Shown: positions 33,633 to 45,901 of the stretch, piece after piece
Layout: each line of letters begins with the position of its first letter
Numbering within the stretch: the stretch's first letter is position 1
NCBI GenBank assembly: GCA_037039685.1
Contig: JAWNGF010000001.1
Location: 3,472,001-3,536,000 of the forward strand
Direction: 5' to 3'
From: Ceratobasidium sp. AG-K
Lineage: Eukaryota; Basidiomycota; Agaricomycetes; Cantharellales; Ceratobasidiaceae
Length of the DNA stretch: 64,000 bases
Notes under the pieces: model-generated
The model's database searches: none
What the model saw: the letters and a program-made list of their open reading frames with translations, nothing else
Told to the model about the DNA's origin: nothing
Program-made: the position numbers and the translations under genes

Positions 33633-36245
33633 TTAACTCGCACCATACTTGGGCTTCAGGTACGCTGGCGGTAGTGTCGCCAACAAATCAACCAACGGAC
33701 GCTCCACGACCACCATCTCGCCCGAAGCACAAAAGTCCACCAATAGTACAGGCCTAAACTTGGTCACAATCGCAAACGCCTCGTCCTGTTCGCCTCGCTT
33801 TCGCTTTAGGCCGTCTTCGTTTCGGTGGGTCGGCGCTTTGGGTGGAGATTTAACCAGCGCCGAAGTTGAGGGGGTAGCAATATCGAATCGAGCGAGGTAG
33901 CTCGCTGACCAGACATAGAGTTTTCGTTGTGTGGAGCTGGTGGTGGGTGGGAACGCAAAGCCAAGTATCGGATCGTGGAGGTGAGATAGTTTGTCCGGCA
34001 AAGCGGGGTAAAACGCCTGGGCTTCAGCATCAAACAATTGAATATTATTACTTGGGTACCCCAGCGCAAGAACGTGAGGAACGTGCGTGTCGAACACCAA
34101 TGCACTCGGCGGTAAACCCGTCCTGGGCAAACTCGCGACATGCTACCCCTATTTTAGTCGATTGAAGATCTGGAAAGTATAGGATTTACCTTGACTGAAT
34201 CGAGATTGAAAATATTCACTCGGCCGGCCGAATCCGCGCTCGCCAGCCACTGTGAATCAGACGAAACGGCCACGCGCGACACGCGTGGGTCACCACTTGT
34301 CACGTCCTCGTTTTTGTCGAGGTCTAGGTCGTTCTCACGCTCCACATTGTCAAGCTCGAATGTGCGTACGATTTCTTCCCGGCCTTGGTCCAAATCGACT
34401 AGCACCACCTGGGCTCCACTCCACGTGCCGACAATCAGGCGTCTCGAGTCGGGCGTGAAACCCAGAGCTGATGCACCCGAGTTGGGTGGTAGCACGCTGG
34501 CGATTGTGCGCGAGCGGCGGGGGTGAAGTGTACCTTTGACCTAGTCCAAGGTGAGTAGACGAGTGGTGCATGGGGTGGCGACTCACATCCTCGATTCTAA
34601 ACAGTTTGACCTCGTAGACGTCTGCAACAGCCAACCACTTGCCGTCGGGCGAAATAGCCCCAGTAGTAATGTTGGTCCGGAAGCGCAGTTCCATCTCAAG
34701 CAATTTTTCCCACTCCCCACCTTCGGTTGGTTGATCGGGCAACTTGCATACCCCGACGACTCTTCCGTGGAAGCTCACGACCAGTTTGGCGATGGGCGCG
34801 AGGAAGGTGGGGCCTGATGTTACTGGGTACCCGACGCGGCGGGGGTATGCATCTTGGAACGTCGGTGCGTTGGACCCAAGTAAGGGGTTTGGTAGTGTAG
34901 AGGAAGACTCGGCATGGGCGGGTGCGGTGGGAAGGATAGCAACGCTCATGTCGAGACCTGCTGAGATCAAGAGGGGCGCATACGCAGGTTTCGTCGGGTT
35001 ATGGGGCGCATAGGGCGGCCACATTGCCAGTGCTCGAACATCATGCGAGTGGATCCGTCGTTGAGTTGTTTGGATCCATTTGTCGGCGAGTTTGACAAAT
35101 TCGGTGATGCGCTGGTCGACGCCCGAGGTATAAACAGTGTCGCCAGTCTGGGCGATGTTAGTTAAAGCAGCAAAATAGAGCGTGGGCCTACCGGTGAAAC
35201 CGTCATACACAAGACGTCTGCATTGTGGGCAGGAAATGACTGTATTTGGGTCGCCGTCTTGTTGTCCCAAAATTTGACGGCTCCCAACGAGTCGCCCGAG
35301 ACAATCGTTCCGTCCCTAATCACGTCAGGACACGACCAGAGACAGACATAAAAGCTCACCCTAGGACTGCAACACTCCAGACCAACGTCCTCTCCCCCCT
35401 CGCCCGCTCAACGGTCATGCGGTTGAGAACCCTTCCTGTTCGAACATCCCATGTGCGCACACAACTGTCCGAGCAGCCCGTGACAAGTGTGGTGTCGAGG
35501 ACGAGATCGGATTCGTCGTCCGAATCGTCTGGGGCATCGAGCGATGGATCTGGCCAAGCCCAGGCAATCGAGAGGAAACGCGTCTGGACCCTGTCGAATC
35601 GCTTTAGGTGCACAGGTGTTTCGGCAGAGATGTCAAGCAAGCGAATGGCGCCGTCCTGGCATCCGAGGGCGAGCAGCGTGCCTTGTGGGTTAGGAGCTAA
35701 TGACCAGATGGTGCCGCCCTGAGATGGAATGGTGTGCTGTGAAAAGGCGGGGTTAAGATTAGTGACAATGGAAATCGCTGATTGTATCAACAGAATTGGG
35801 GGGCTGGGGACGTAAAGAGATAGGGGCGGAACGTAGGTGAATTGCGGGGTGGATGGGGTGATACGTACGCGAAGTGAGCCGGAATGAATATCCCACTCGA
35901 AAAGATTTGCATCACCGGCAAGCGAAAATAATCGCAGGCGGGACTGGCCTGGGTGGCGCCGGGCGCGTACGGTAAAGGCGAGAGCGTCGACCTTGGTGTC
36001 TGCGGGCCCTGGGAGCGTCTGGGGGAGATGAGTGACAAGTGTGTTTTGTATGTAATACTTACTGCTTGGAGAACCCAGGCATGCGGCGAAGGCCCGGTTG
36101 AAGCCCAGCGGTAGAGCTCGATAGATCCGTTTTGGCGACCGACAGCTAGCGGTGGAAATTCAGAGCCATGAGGGGGCACCGCAAGGGCTGTGATAGGAGA
36201 CGGCGACCATTGTACGAATCTGCAGCGGTGGACGGGAACAGACAT
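33633..36245 (-). CDS. UTP4: Utp4/Cirhin WD40 protein of the small-subunit processome
   Basis: WD40 beta-propeller component of the t-UTP/UtpA complex that acts in the nucleolus on pre-18S rRNA. It starts MSVPVHRCRFVQWSPSPITALA. Repeats follow in order: LAVGRQNGSIELYRW, GTIWSLAPNPQGTLLALGCQ with GAIRLLDI, TLVTGCSDSCVRTWDVRTGRV, GTIVSGDSLGAVKFWD, PAHNADVLCM, VYTSGVDQRITEF, then the second propeller with ISPDGKWLAVADVYEVKLF and SDSQWLASADSAGRVNIFNL. The C-terminus (FCASGEMVVVERPLVDLLATL...KPKYGAS) is typical of the family. Several introns separate these blocks. An acidic low-complexity loop (DSDDESD) and a basic KRKRGEQ stretch are visible. It is transcribed away from the orphan gene at 36357, with 111 bp between the two start codons. 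Confidence 0.92.
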
Positions 36246-36356
36246 CGTCGACGTAAGAGATAAATAGATCTAATCTCCAATATAATTTTGAGCGGCTGAC
36301 TCAGCAGCGCTTTATAAGGTACCCCCCGTGCGACTTTGTCTCTCTGCCTCTCCACG
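36246..36356. promoter_or_regulatory. Short bidirectional promoter (Utp4 / orphan gene)
   Basis: Only 111 bp separate two divergent start codons, so both core promoters must overlap. The palindrome-like cttataaag/ctttataag sequence near 36309-36317 could serve as a TATA element for either direction. Confidence 0.55.
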
Positions 36357-38462
36357 ATGCAATTGATCTTTACGCCTGCTCTTGGGTCCTCGACCACGCT
36401 CTCTGTCCAGCCTGGCAGCGTCGTTCAGTTTGCTGCCCGCGTTTCGACCCGCGACTACAACGAGGCTGTCGCAAGTGGCACTCAAGTCGAGCTGTGGGGT
36501 GACCTCCCCAACGCCGGCGAGTGGACAGCCACTCGCTTTGAGCCTGCCCCAGCTGCCCCTGAGCATTTTGACGAGGGTATTCCTTCTAATGTTCTCTCGC
36601 TCCTGCCCACAGACCCCGAGCCAGTCCCGACGACGTCGGCTGCCCCCGAGACAACTCTGCTTGTAGCCAGCTTTGTCATTCCGGCCCATGTCGAGACCGC
36701 CGATTATCAATTTACTTATCGTCTCGCTCACTCGAACGAGTCGAGCACCTGGCATACTTGGCTGGGCGACGCTGGTTCTAACGGCCACCTTATCATCAAC
36801 CAGCAAGCGCCCCCTGTCGAAGGTCTCGTTTTCAACGATGAAAAAACGGCCGCCACACTAGCTGGTCCCGTTGAGTGGTCTGGCTGGGCTCTAGACCTTG
36901 ACTCCACAGCTGAATCGCCCGCTACGTAAGCTCATTACTCCATTGACTTCATTATCTTGCGTTCTAACCTGATTGTATGCAGTCCTCGGCGCTTCTCGGC
37001 GCTTCCCAAGGCGCTTTCCGCAACCCACATTGCGCTCTTTCCCATTCCGGGACTTACCACACTCAACCCCGCATCTCACGTCCCTGTGCTCCTGTCTTCC
37101 TCTGCGCCCCTATCGCTCGACGACCGTAATCTGACGGCCCACGGCGCACCTATTAATGTTGCGCCGCTCTCACGCGCGGCCGTCGAATCGTCCCTCCCAG
37201 ATCACGCTGTGCTTCTTGCCGAGAGCGCGACCACCCCGCCGTTTGTTATCGTTCACGATACGCGCGGGGCTGTGCTTTCGATATTGCCTGCTGGGACTAC
37301 ATCTCCAGGGACGCAGATCATCTCTCTCGATTTGGACCAGGCCAAGGTCGCGGCCGATGCACCGGCCAAGTCGCTACTCTTTTCTCCCTCGGCCAACAAG
37401 GCTGCATTTTATGCTCCCGGTACGCGCGTTGCGGTTCCCGCTTTGGGTGCGGATGTTCTCGTCCAGGAGACGTACACGCTTGGAGACAAGGGCGCTTGGG
37501 AGGTCGGCGTAGCTGGAGGCACCAAGGTCAATGGGCCTGAATCCGAACCTGAAGTCGCCCAGCCCGTCGTTCAATCGGTGCCCGAGCCCACCAAGCTCGC
37601 GCCTCCTCCGATACAAACCACCCGCCCGACGGTCCCTGAACTTGACACTCCCGTATCGCCTGAAACTCCCGCCGACGCCCGTCTCGATACTCCTCCCTCG
37701 AAGCGGCCTGAGCTCGAGACCGTCTCCGAGTCCGAGGAGCACGAACCTCAACCCGCGCGCTCGCTTTCGCCTCGCCCACACAGCAGCACGGCCAGCCTCA
37801 CCCCCGCCGAACAGAAAAACGGCGTTTTGGCGATCCTTCAGGGCGTCGCCGCCGTGGTCATGTGCTATGTCTCTCGGGCCTGGAGCATGTTTGGCCTGGG
37901 CTTTCGGATGTTTGGGATTGGTGTGCGTGTACCGACTGCTAAAGCTGAGGAGGCTCCTGCCGTCGTGGTTACCCCTGCCGAGGCCCCTGTTGCTCCTACT
38001 CACACGGACGCTGCTCCAGCTCAAAAATCTCCTGCTCCAGCTACGGATGAAAGCGAATCCGACTCGGAGACTGGCTCGCTAAACGAAGTCGCTCCGACCC
38101 CGATCGATCCCAAGCACACTATCCCAGTCGCAGTCGTCGACCCTGCCACGCACTCGACTCCGCGTAGGTCCAACGTCGATATGCCGCTCACCCCGCCCAT
38201 GTCTCCCAAGGCCGCAACCTCGCACGTGCCATTCGCCATCCCCACCGAGCCCAAGCCTGCACCGAAACCCAAGCTGACGTTTACGAGCCCCGAAAAGAGC
38301 ACGCTATTCGTTGTTGGTCCCAGCACGGACGAGCTCGAAGTCAAGATTGGCGGCGTGCGCATCCCGACGTCGTGGGATCGCGTGGAAGGGCCTGGAGAGG
38401 CTAGCACCTGGGTATTGGAGGTTGAGGTTGGAAAAGGCCCGGTCGAGGTGGCTGTTGCCTGA
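36357..38462 (+). CDS. Unrecognised protein with disordered middle and short hydrophobic segment
   Basis: I do not recognise a family. Two exons (36357-36925 and 36983-38462) encode about 680 residues. The first 200 residues look globular and beta-rich (LIFTPALGSSTTLSVQPG, TQVELWGDLP, YQFTYRLAHSNESSTWHTWLG), reminiscent of a carbohydrate-binding or immunoglobulin-like domain but without a clear match. A second globular part follows the intron (HAVLLAESATTPPFVIVHD). Then come about 200 residues rich in Pro/Glu/Ser, a hydrophobic stretch (VLAILQGVAAVVMCYVSRAW) that could be a membrane segment, more disorder, and a final small beta domain (FVVGPSTDELEVKIGGVRI...WVLEVEVG). There is no signal peptide. 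The start at 36357 is the first ATG after the shared promoter. Confidence 0.75.
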
Positions 38463-40378
38463 GCGTCGACCAATGTCGAATGTCTGAAAAGCATTTTCTT
38501 TCTAATTAGATTTGTGTGGTTTTGTTTTGTAGTTGTTTCTCGTGTGTAATGGACGGTCCACTGATCCTAGTTTTCCGTCCTTGCGTCTTGCAATGAGTGA
38601 GTGTTGCACGAGCTGGGGTGAAGCTAAGATAAGATAAGAACATAGTCTCGATTTGGAAGGTGGCGTCATGACGTCACGGACAAGGATAAAGCTGAACCTG
38701 GCTCAAGCAACGGGAAGATTCCAACGGTTACTAATGGTTTGAGTGGTCTCATAAGCGTCTATGATATACCCTTTTGGATATTTACAAGTCAGTTAGCTAA
38801 GTGACACGCATATAACCACGGACCAACGGCGAAGCGACCAATCAATTAAGTGATAGCCGCATAAATGGATAAACGACCGTGCCTGGCATTCCCTCAACAG
38901 GTTTTACTTGTCCGGTTCCCCAGTAAACTTTTCCCGTAGGAAATGAATACACAGACGACCTTGCACTCAAGTATCCGCGTCCAGAACTCATGTACAGTCT
39001 GAGAGTACTCCGCCTTGCTCGGCCCGGGCACCGTCCACGGTAGAGTACTCCGAGCTGACCGGTGAGCTTGTATACGAACCGTCTCGCGACAATAGACAGC
39101 TTGGAGGCGTGGAAGGATCGCCGTCAAGGATAAAAACACGGGTAATTGTGTGGCATGCGAAACCTGAGAAACTGACATGCCAAGTCCTATGGAAAGGTTA
39201 ACTGACAAGACAGGTGCTTGTTCGCGTAGTCTCTACTGAAGGCAGCCCGGCCTGCTCGGTTCTTGGTTTATGTATGTTCTCCAAGTACGAACTGCCACGC
39301 TGCGCATATACCTCATATGATGAGCCAGGCTGCGGTTCATTCGACATGCTCCGTACTCCTTTGCCTCTGAGCTCCAGTCTACCGATCGAGATGCGGAATA
39401 TCCCGACCCACCTACTAGAAAGCTTCTCGGGCAGAGATCGCCCCCTCCCCCACCTGCCACACCAGCCGAGTGCGCCACGCCAAATGCACGGGCCAGGCTT
39501 TATGCGGCTTGAACAGCGACAGAAACCTCGGATCCTCGATCTGGGAAGACATGTATCAAGCTGGTCTACCATCATTTCTTGGCTGTTGCTTTGCATGAGC
39601 TATTGTTGGTCGACATGCGTCAGTTCTCTGTGGCCAAGCAGATCAAAGTTGCGCAGTGATCAGCGTCACTGGGGCTCCGGCCGCGCGTCGTCGCCTCGGT
39701 CGAGTCGTGCACTAGATTGATCTTGGTACGCTTTGCCTATAGGGGTGCCTGTGGCGTGTAGTTCTTTGGTAGTTGCGGCGCGGTTTCAGAGCTGGTCGCG
39801 TGGCGATACCGCGAGCAGGAAACCGGCATTTTCGGTTGACTTTACCCATACCAGGGATGGCAGTTATTATCTGAACTAGCGAGATATGGCCTTTGGTTGG
39901 GTTCTTGGGTCACAGAGTGGTGGCTGAAAACACATCGACTTTGGTCAGAAACACGAAGAGGTAAATCTACACATATATAATTTATAGGGCCCGCCGTCTC
40001 GTTCTGTCATAGCTCAATTAATATAAGGTTAGATACTTATCGGTAGTCTATTCCAAGTATCGAATGGCACAGCTGGCCGAGATGCATGTGGTTGTTGAAC
40101 GGTTCGGTTTCCCCGGATCACATAATCGTGGCGCTAAGCGGCGGCTATGACTTATTAGCATCGACCACCGCCCCAAGTGTTCCACCAACAATCCCCTCCT
40201 TGTCTTGTAGGTTTGCGTATAAGACGGCAACGGGGTCGCGCCGTGTTTGCAGCCTTGCACTCTCCATCATCATATTCGGCGAGCACGCCATTCGCCGGCT
40301 TACATAGCGACATTTCCCCAGCCCGAACCTTAAGCGTGGCTTGCCCTCCCCCACATTGCGCACTCGCCGATCGATACG
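38463..40378. other. Gene-poor stretch upstream of MFS transporter 1
   Basis: About 1.9 kb. Frames of up to 168 codons occur on both strands around 39200-39720, overlapping each other, with no motif, no signal peptide and no splice-consistent extension. A 38-40% A/T-rich tract near 39960-40040 includes acatatataatttata. I see no gene I can support; the last few hundred bases should be the promoter of the MFS gene. Confidence 0.5.
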
Positions 40379-42068
40379 ATGGAGAGAACGCGTACCGTAC
40401 GACCTTTTAATGGACCGCTTAGATTGCTTAAATGTGCTTTCTTTTGGTCGTCTATTGTGATGAACCCGTGAGCACAGAGTGCACCGTATGTTGATAGTTT
40501 ATCGAGTCATCCCGCAGTATCACCGCAGGGGGTATATTCTGTTTCCCTCTCATCGCACCGTACCTGTCCCAGCGGCTGCACCTGACACAGCCCGAAATGT
40601 CCAGCATTGTCCTTGCGTGAGCAGGTCTCTCGTTTCATTATGTTGAACGACCTAACCCGTATCTGTCAGCGGGATGATGGGCCAGTACCCTTTTGCCGCG
40701 GGGTGGGGGATGGTCATTGATCGAGTCGGGCCCTGGGCGTGAGTGGCTATATCAGCGGCGCGGCACAGCGTTGCTAACATATGTTGATAGATGCTCTTTG
40801 GCGGCATCAGTCCTATTTACGACGTCGTTTGGGGCGTTTTCCTATGTGATCGATCACGAGGATTCGATTTCGCACCGTTGGTTGGTACTGCTGTTCTTCC
40901 TTGCCGGATCGGCCGCGGTCGCGTCATACTTTTCAGCCCTATTTGCAACTCGCTCCCACTCGGCGCCGGGCGGGCTCGCGACGAGTATCCCACTTGCACT
41001 GTTCGGTCTCTCTCCTTTATTCCTCTCATACGTTGCTTCATTGCCAACGTTCCAGCTCAGCAATGGGGAACTCAACGCACCCCGATTCCTCGCCTTTTTG
41101 GCTGTGGGAGCTGGCTCGATTCATCTGGTCAGCACTTTTGGGCTTCGGGTTCGATATGATGTGTCGTGTGTGGAAGAACCTGATTCGACAGAAGCATCTG
41201 TACCTAATACGGACGATACGGAGCGTACGCCGCTATTGAAGAGCCCTATTACACCACCAAACAGCCCTCCCAATCGTGTGCGGGAGTATGCCGAAGAGGA
41301 TGGCTCGGTCGTTGCCTTGTTGTCCGATTCCTCCTTTTGGTTGTTCGCGATTGTATTCCTGATAATTACCGGATCGGTGAGACGTTTTCGTGCCTACAAT
41401 CTGTCAAACCCACCTAACTAACATTATACTGATTCAGTCGGAAATGGTCATTTCGAACATTGGCTCGATTGTGATGACCCTTCCAGGATCCGACAACACT
41501 GCTACTCAAGTTCGCCTGATTTCGATCGCAAACACTTTGGCTAGATTGTGCTCTGGACCCCTTGCCGATCTAATCAGCCCGCTTGGTGTGCAGGACTTGT
41601 ATGGTGCCTATAAGTTTCCCACTAACCGTCGACTAAGTCGGATGGTATTCCCGTGCTGGGCGCTGGTTTGCTTGTCTTTGGTATACCTGTGGACTGCGTT
41701 CGGTATCGAGTCGACTAGCAGTCTGCCAGTGTTGTCTGTAGGAACCGGGTTGGCCTATGGAGCGGCATGGGCTGTCATGTGAGTCCTGTGCGCCATGATT
41801 GGTATTCCCACTAACACCTGGGCTGTATAGTCCAAGCATTACTGGAACAGTCTGGGGATTCGAGAATCTGGGACGCAACTTTGGGATCGTATCCTATGCA
41901 CCGTTCGTCGGCACACCAATCTTTACCTATCTATACGCGTGCATTGGAAACGATACTTGCCATGGCCGTGACTGCTGGAGCAGGACATTTATCATTTCCG
42001 CGGGTGTAGCAACTATGGCACTCGTGGGGACGTCTATGCTCTGGAAGCGGTGGCAGGACAAGTTATGA
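40379..42068 (+). CDS. MFS transporter, Mch1-like, copy 1
   Basis: Predicted twelve-helix major-facilitator transporter resembling fungal Mch1 (monocarboxylate transporter homologue). My start at 40379 gives MERTRTVRPFNGPLRLL and runs into helix 1 across a first intron (exon ends 40467, resumes 40518: ITAGGIFCFPLIAPYLSQ). Next are GMMGQYPFAAGWGMVIDRVGP (the loop 2-3 D-R-x-G motif), ASYFSALFATRS and LALFGLSPLFLSYVASLP. A central hydrophilic loop (DTERTPLLKSPITPPNSP, with an acidic dileucine-like RTPLL signal) separates the halves. The second half has MVISNIGSIVMTL, VLSVGTGLAYGAAWAVM and NLGRNFGIVSYAPFVGTPIF, ending KRWQDKL. The dileucine-like loop would fit a vacuolar location, as for Mch1. 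A paralogue lies 3.8 kb downstream beyond a cyclase gene. Confidence 0.85.
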
Positions 42069-44190
42069 GTGAGCGCTGCCTTGTACCACAAGGACTTTGT
42101 GTCTTCCGATGTATTTGTATCCCTTATAGTGTCTTTCTATTCTTGATTTGTTCATACTCCATTTTGATAACGTGGCCCATCTTCATTCACGTTCCTTCCG
42201 TCAGATCCCAGAACCTCGGTCGTTTGTTTTGCTGAATGGATTACGTTTCACCCAGTCCTTATAAAGGCTACTGGTTACCCCGGAACCTAGCAGACTCGGA
42301 CTCAGCGACCGTAAGTCTACTCCAAACTCGAACGGGCGCCAGCCATTGTGATAACGAAAGCTAGTGAGCGGGATCACTGCTGCCTCAGCGCTTGCCGACT
42401 GAGGAATGGTCTCAAGTCTTGATCTGGTGTCGAGGTAAGCGCTCGTCGCTCGCCACGCCACCTTTGGCGCCACCCGTCAACTGTGGCTCCCAGCTGGTCA
42501 CCGTGCACAAGGCGACCTGTTGGCGACACCACATCGTCATGACGCTTTGTTAACACGACCTTCACTGTTACCACAGCTCTAGTTTGTACACGTGTATACT
42601 GCTCGCCCCTGTCGTCATTACCTGGGCTCCAGGACCGTGAGATCACACGCTGCATCTTAGTCTCATCACCGCTTTAAGCCTACGTATATCCACAAACGCC
42701 CCCTATAGACCATTGATACCTTTATGCGACTAATTTGGTGATGCCTCCCGAAATCCCGTATACCATCTGCGTGTGATTGAAGCTGTTGCATACGAGGCCA
42801 AACATCATGGGCGGCGTAACTCTACGGACTCCAAGTAGCGGGCAAAGTCATTGCAACTCATGCCGTCCAGTCCGTTTGAAGCTAAGGTGGTAGACTAGTA
42901 GGGTGATGTAGCATTCGACTATCATCGAGAATTCTCGATATTGCATCACCCTTGAAGGAGAACACACCATAATTTAAACTTGCTTGTACCTATATTGTTG
43001 TGCCCACTCTTTCACCGTGCCGTACGTGGATATATCCGATTATATGCTTAGTCAATTGATCAACTGCGTCCCCGCGATACGGTTCGGCAAAACTCTGCAT
43101 TATTGAGTAAATCAAATCTCAAACTCCTTCGTCAAGCTGTGAGGGGTAGCTCAGGATGATTTGAGCGATTTTGTATGCCAGCACTTCCGGCCGTTGCGTC
43201 TCATCGTCCAAGCAAGTACTACACGACACGGTTCGAGAGGTCACCTGACATTTGTGCAACCGTGACCCAACCGCAATCGTTATGGTAAGTTCGATAGCAG
43301 ATAAGCTCCAAATTGGGTAGCCCAGCATCCCAAGCTACATGGTTGACTGTGGTCCTGTAGGCTTTGGTTAGCAAATTTCTAGTGTACCGGTTTCACGCAA
43401 ACCTACTTTTTTGGGTAAAACCCGCACCCATACTTTACACCCTCGTACTTCTTTATTTTAACCTCCTAGTGTATATGTAAGAAAATTTCTTTTGCTAGCT
43501 TGCTGTAACCTTGGGTAATAGTGTGTACGGTGTGGCCCAATTGAGCGCGATATGGGGGATGTCACTTGTAAAGCGCTGCGCCACGACTATCAATACTGCA
43601 ACCACCGGTTGCTCATAACGAAATTCGGTTGCGATTACACTAACCGCAAAGGACACTGCGTCGGTATACAACTCATCCTGCACCTCCCAATACGAGGTCT
43701 ATATGGAGCTTGTGGCTTGCCGCCTGCGAGACTCCGAAGCGCGACTGAGCCGCCATCTCGTGTGATCTACCCGGCCTTCCTCTCACAACCGCTCGCTCAC
43801 TCGCTCGAATTTTTAGCCACCCACCACTCCGCTAGCCGACATGAGTTTTAGGGTGGGGCAACTAACCTGCGAGCCTTCCTCGCGCCTCTGAGTCCCAGCG
43901 ACTCCTACTCCACCCAGATTACTGACTCCTGACATACCGCCAGACTCTGTTATTGTCATCTGTATATAACACCTACTATCCAACATATCGATTGCCTAAT
44001 TCCGTCGCATTAAGCGAGCACGGTGGTGACCTCAAGGCTAAGTTTAGTGTCTGCTCCATTCGTCGGATAGGAAGGCCAGGTAAGAATGGAAGCATCTCGC
44101 CACTGGCCCGCGTAAAGGCCGATGACCGGCCAAGTAGTGTTATAAGCCCCGATTTTGGGTAGTGCGATCCTACTGTGACCCACCGACACG
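42069..44190. other. Gene-poor stretch between MFS 1 and the cyclase gene
   Basis: About 2.1 kb, A/T-rich, with only short unconvincing frames (a 93-codon minus frame at 42374-42655 and a 99-codon plus frame at 43552-43851). No domain, tRNA or transposon terminal repeat is evident. Confidence 0.5.
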
Positions 44191-45585
44191 ATGGCATTTA
44201 CCGCTGAGGCTTATCCCCCAAAATCAAAGTCTACTCTACTCCCAGTGTTCAAAGACCTTCCTCTCAAACCTGAATACCCTCCTCACGCCGCATGGGGCGT
44301 CTGGGGCGAGGATGACGAACTAGGCACGGTGGTAAGTCAATACAAGCTTAGTAAACAGGTAAAGTACCAAGAGCTCTTGCCATTCCAAAGAACAACATTA
44401 CGCCCGACACGATTACTGCTGCGTCCAAGGAGATCAGGTTGGGTCTGAGTATTCCACTCAACTGGTCTGTGGATCAGCCCAGATAGTAAGCTTCAGTGGG
44501 CCAGGCTTGATTGTGACTAACTATCCTAACGTAGTGCATTTTACGAACGGAAAGGCTTCCACCAAGAAATCATTGCTAAAACACCTCGAATTGTAAACGA
44601 TGATGTGATTCAATGTAAGCTCGCCTTTTGTGTGAGAATACTGCGCCTAATTGTGAACCAGTCAATACACAATCGTCTTCTCAATGGTAACGATAGTTTT
44701 GAAGTCATCACCCTGCAACTCATCGAAACTAATAGGGACTCGCTGCGACACTTTGGCTACCAAGCCGAACGAATGTTTTACAATGGGCTCAAGCAAGATA
44801 CATTGCTGGCTGACAACACTCTCACCACCAACGGGATCCAGAGTACGTACTCACTACCTACTCTACTCGTCTCATCTCGCATCGACCAGATTGGGCAAAG
44901 ACGGGAATCGTAGGCCGCGGGGTTTTACTCGACTTTTATGCCTACGCACAAAAATACAACATCGACTACGACCCCTATTCACAGTACGGCGTCACCCTCG
45001 AACAACTTAAAGCGGTCCAGGTCGAGCAAGGCGTCGACTTTCGCGCAGGGGACATTTTGATCATCCGGTTTGGTGAGTGGTATGCTCGTGCGACCGCTTG
45101 CGCCTTAACTAACCGGTCCGGCAGGCCACATTGCCGTATACAACACCTTTTCTGACGAGCGCAAACGACAGGTTGCTCAGGTCCCGCATACATGGGCCGG
45201 GGTCGGGCAGTCCAAGGACGTGCTCGAGTGGTTCTGGGATAACCACTTTTCGGCCTTGGCTGGGGATTCGCCCGCATTCGAGACGACTCGTAAGTCCACC
45301 CCGAGCCTGATACGCAACTGACGTCTTTACAGCTTCACTGTCGGATTTTCTGCTCCACCCGATCATCTTGTCTGGATTCGGATGCCCCCTTGGTAAGTCT
45401 TTTTGGTCGTCGGGGTTGTGGGACTGATCTATCTATATGCGGGTGTGACAGGCGAGCTGTTTGATCTCGAGCGGTTGGCGAGCGAGTGTGCGGCTGCGGG
45501 GCGGTGGAGTTTCTTTTTTACGTCGGCGCCGCTGAATATCCCTGGAGGGGTGGCGAGTCCTCCGAATGCAATTGCCATCTTGTAG
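44191..45585 (+). CDS. Cyclase-family metal-dependent hydrolase (PF04199 type)
   Basis: Member of the putative cyclase / kynurenine-formamidase-like hydrolase family; fungal members are of unproven function. The protein begins MAFTAEAYPPKSKSTLLP with WGVWGEDDELGTV. The first intron uses acceptor CCAAAG so that exon 2 starts NNITPDTITAASKEIRLGLS. The metal-site region is QFNTQSSSQWDSLRHFGYQ; its middle is encoded by a 25-nt microexon (44662-44686), and only that splicing gives the conserved reading. Later motifs are GIVGRGVLLDFYAYA, FRAGDILIIRFGE, WFWDNHFSALAGDSPAFE, GCPLGELFDLERLA and the highly typical C-terminus NIPGGVASPPNAIAIL. The gene has about eight introns. It sits between two paralogous MFS transporters on the same strand, which hints at a shared small-molecule pathway. 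Confidence 0.88.
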
Positions 45586-45901
45586 GGAGTTCATGCGTGG
45601 TCGGTGTTTTGTACGCTCGAAGCGAAAGCTCAAACTATGGTAACTCTTGGGGTGCCATCATCGAATGATCAGAACTGGCTATATGCGTGTATGCTTCTAT
45701 TCTTCCGTGCTTCTCGTCCTCGATATAATAAAAGACAGTGCTATTCTTTATGGATCATGATATCATGTGCTGAGTCGGACACGCACAAGAGACAACGCGG
45801 ACAACCAAGCAATTCTGGCGAGCGCCCGTCTGGCGGCATGTGAGATTCCGGCGGGCGGGCGTGTTTAAAACGGGGTGACTCCAACACGAACCCGTACTAC
45901 T
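45586..45901. other. Spacer between cyclase and MFS 2
   Basis: About 315 bp holding the 3' end of the cyclase transcript (an aataaaa-type signal near 45726) and the promoter of the second MFS gene. No other feature seen. Confidence 0.5.

Noticed and set aside
39198..39720. Overlapping frames of 132 and 168 codons on opposite strands
   Set aside because: They overlap each other, show no motif, and have no splice-compatible continuation; likely chance.
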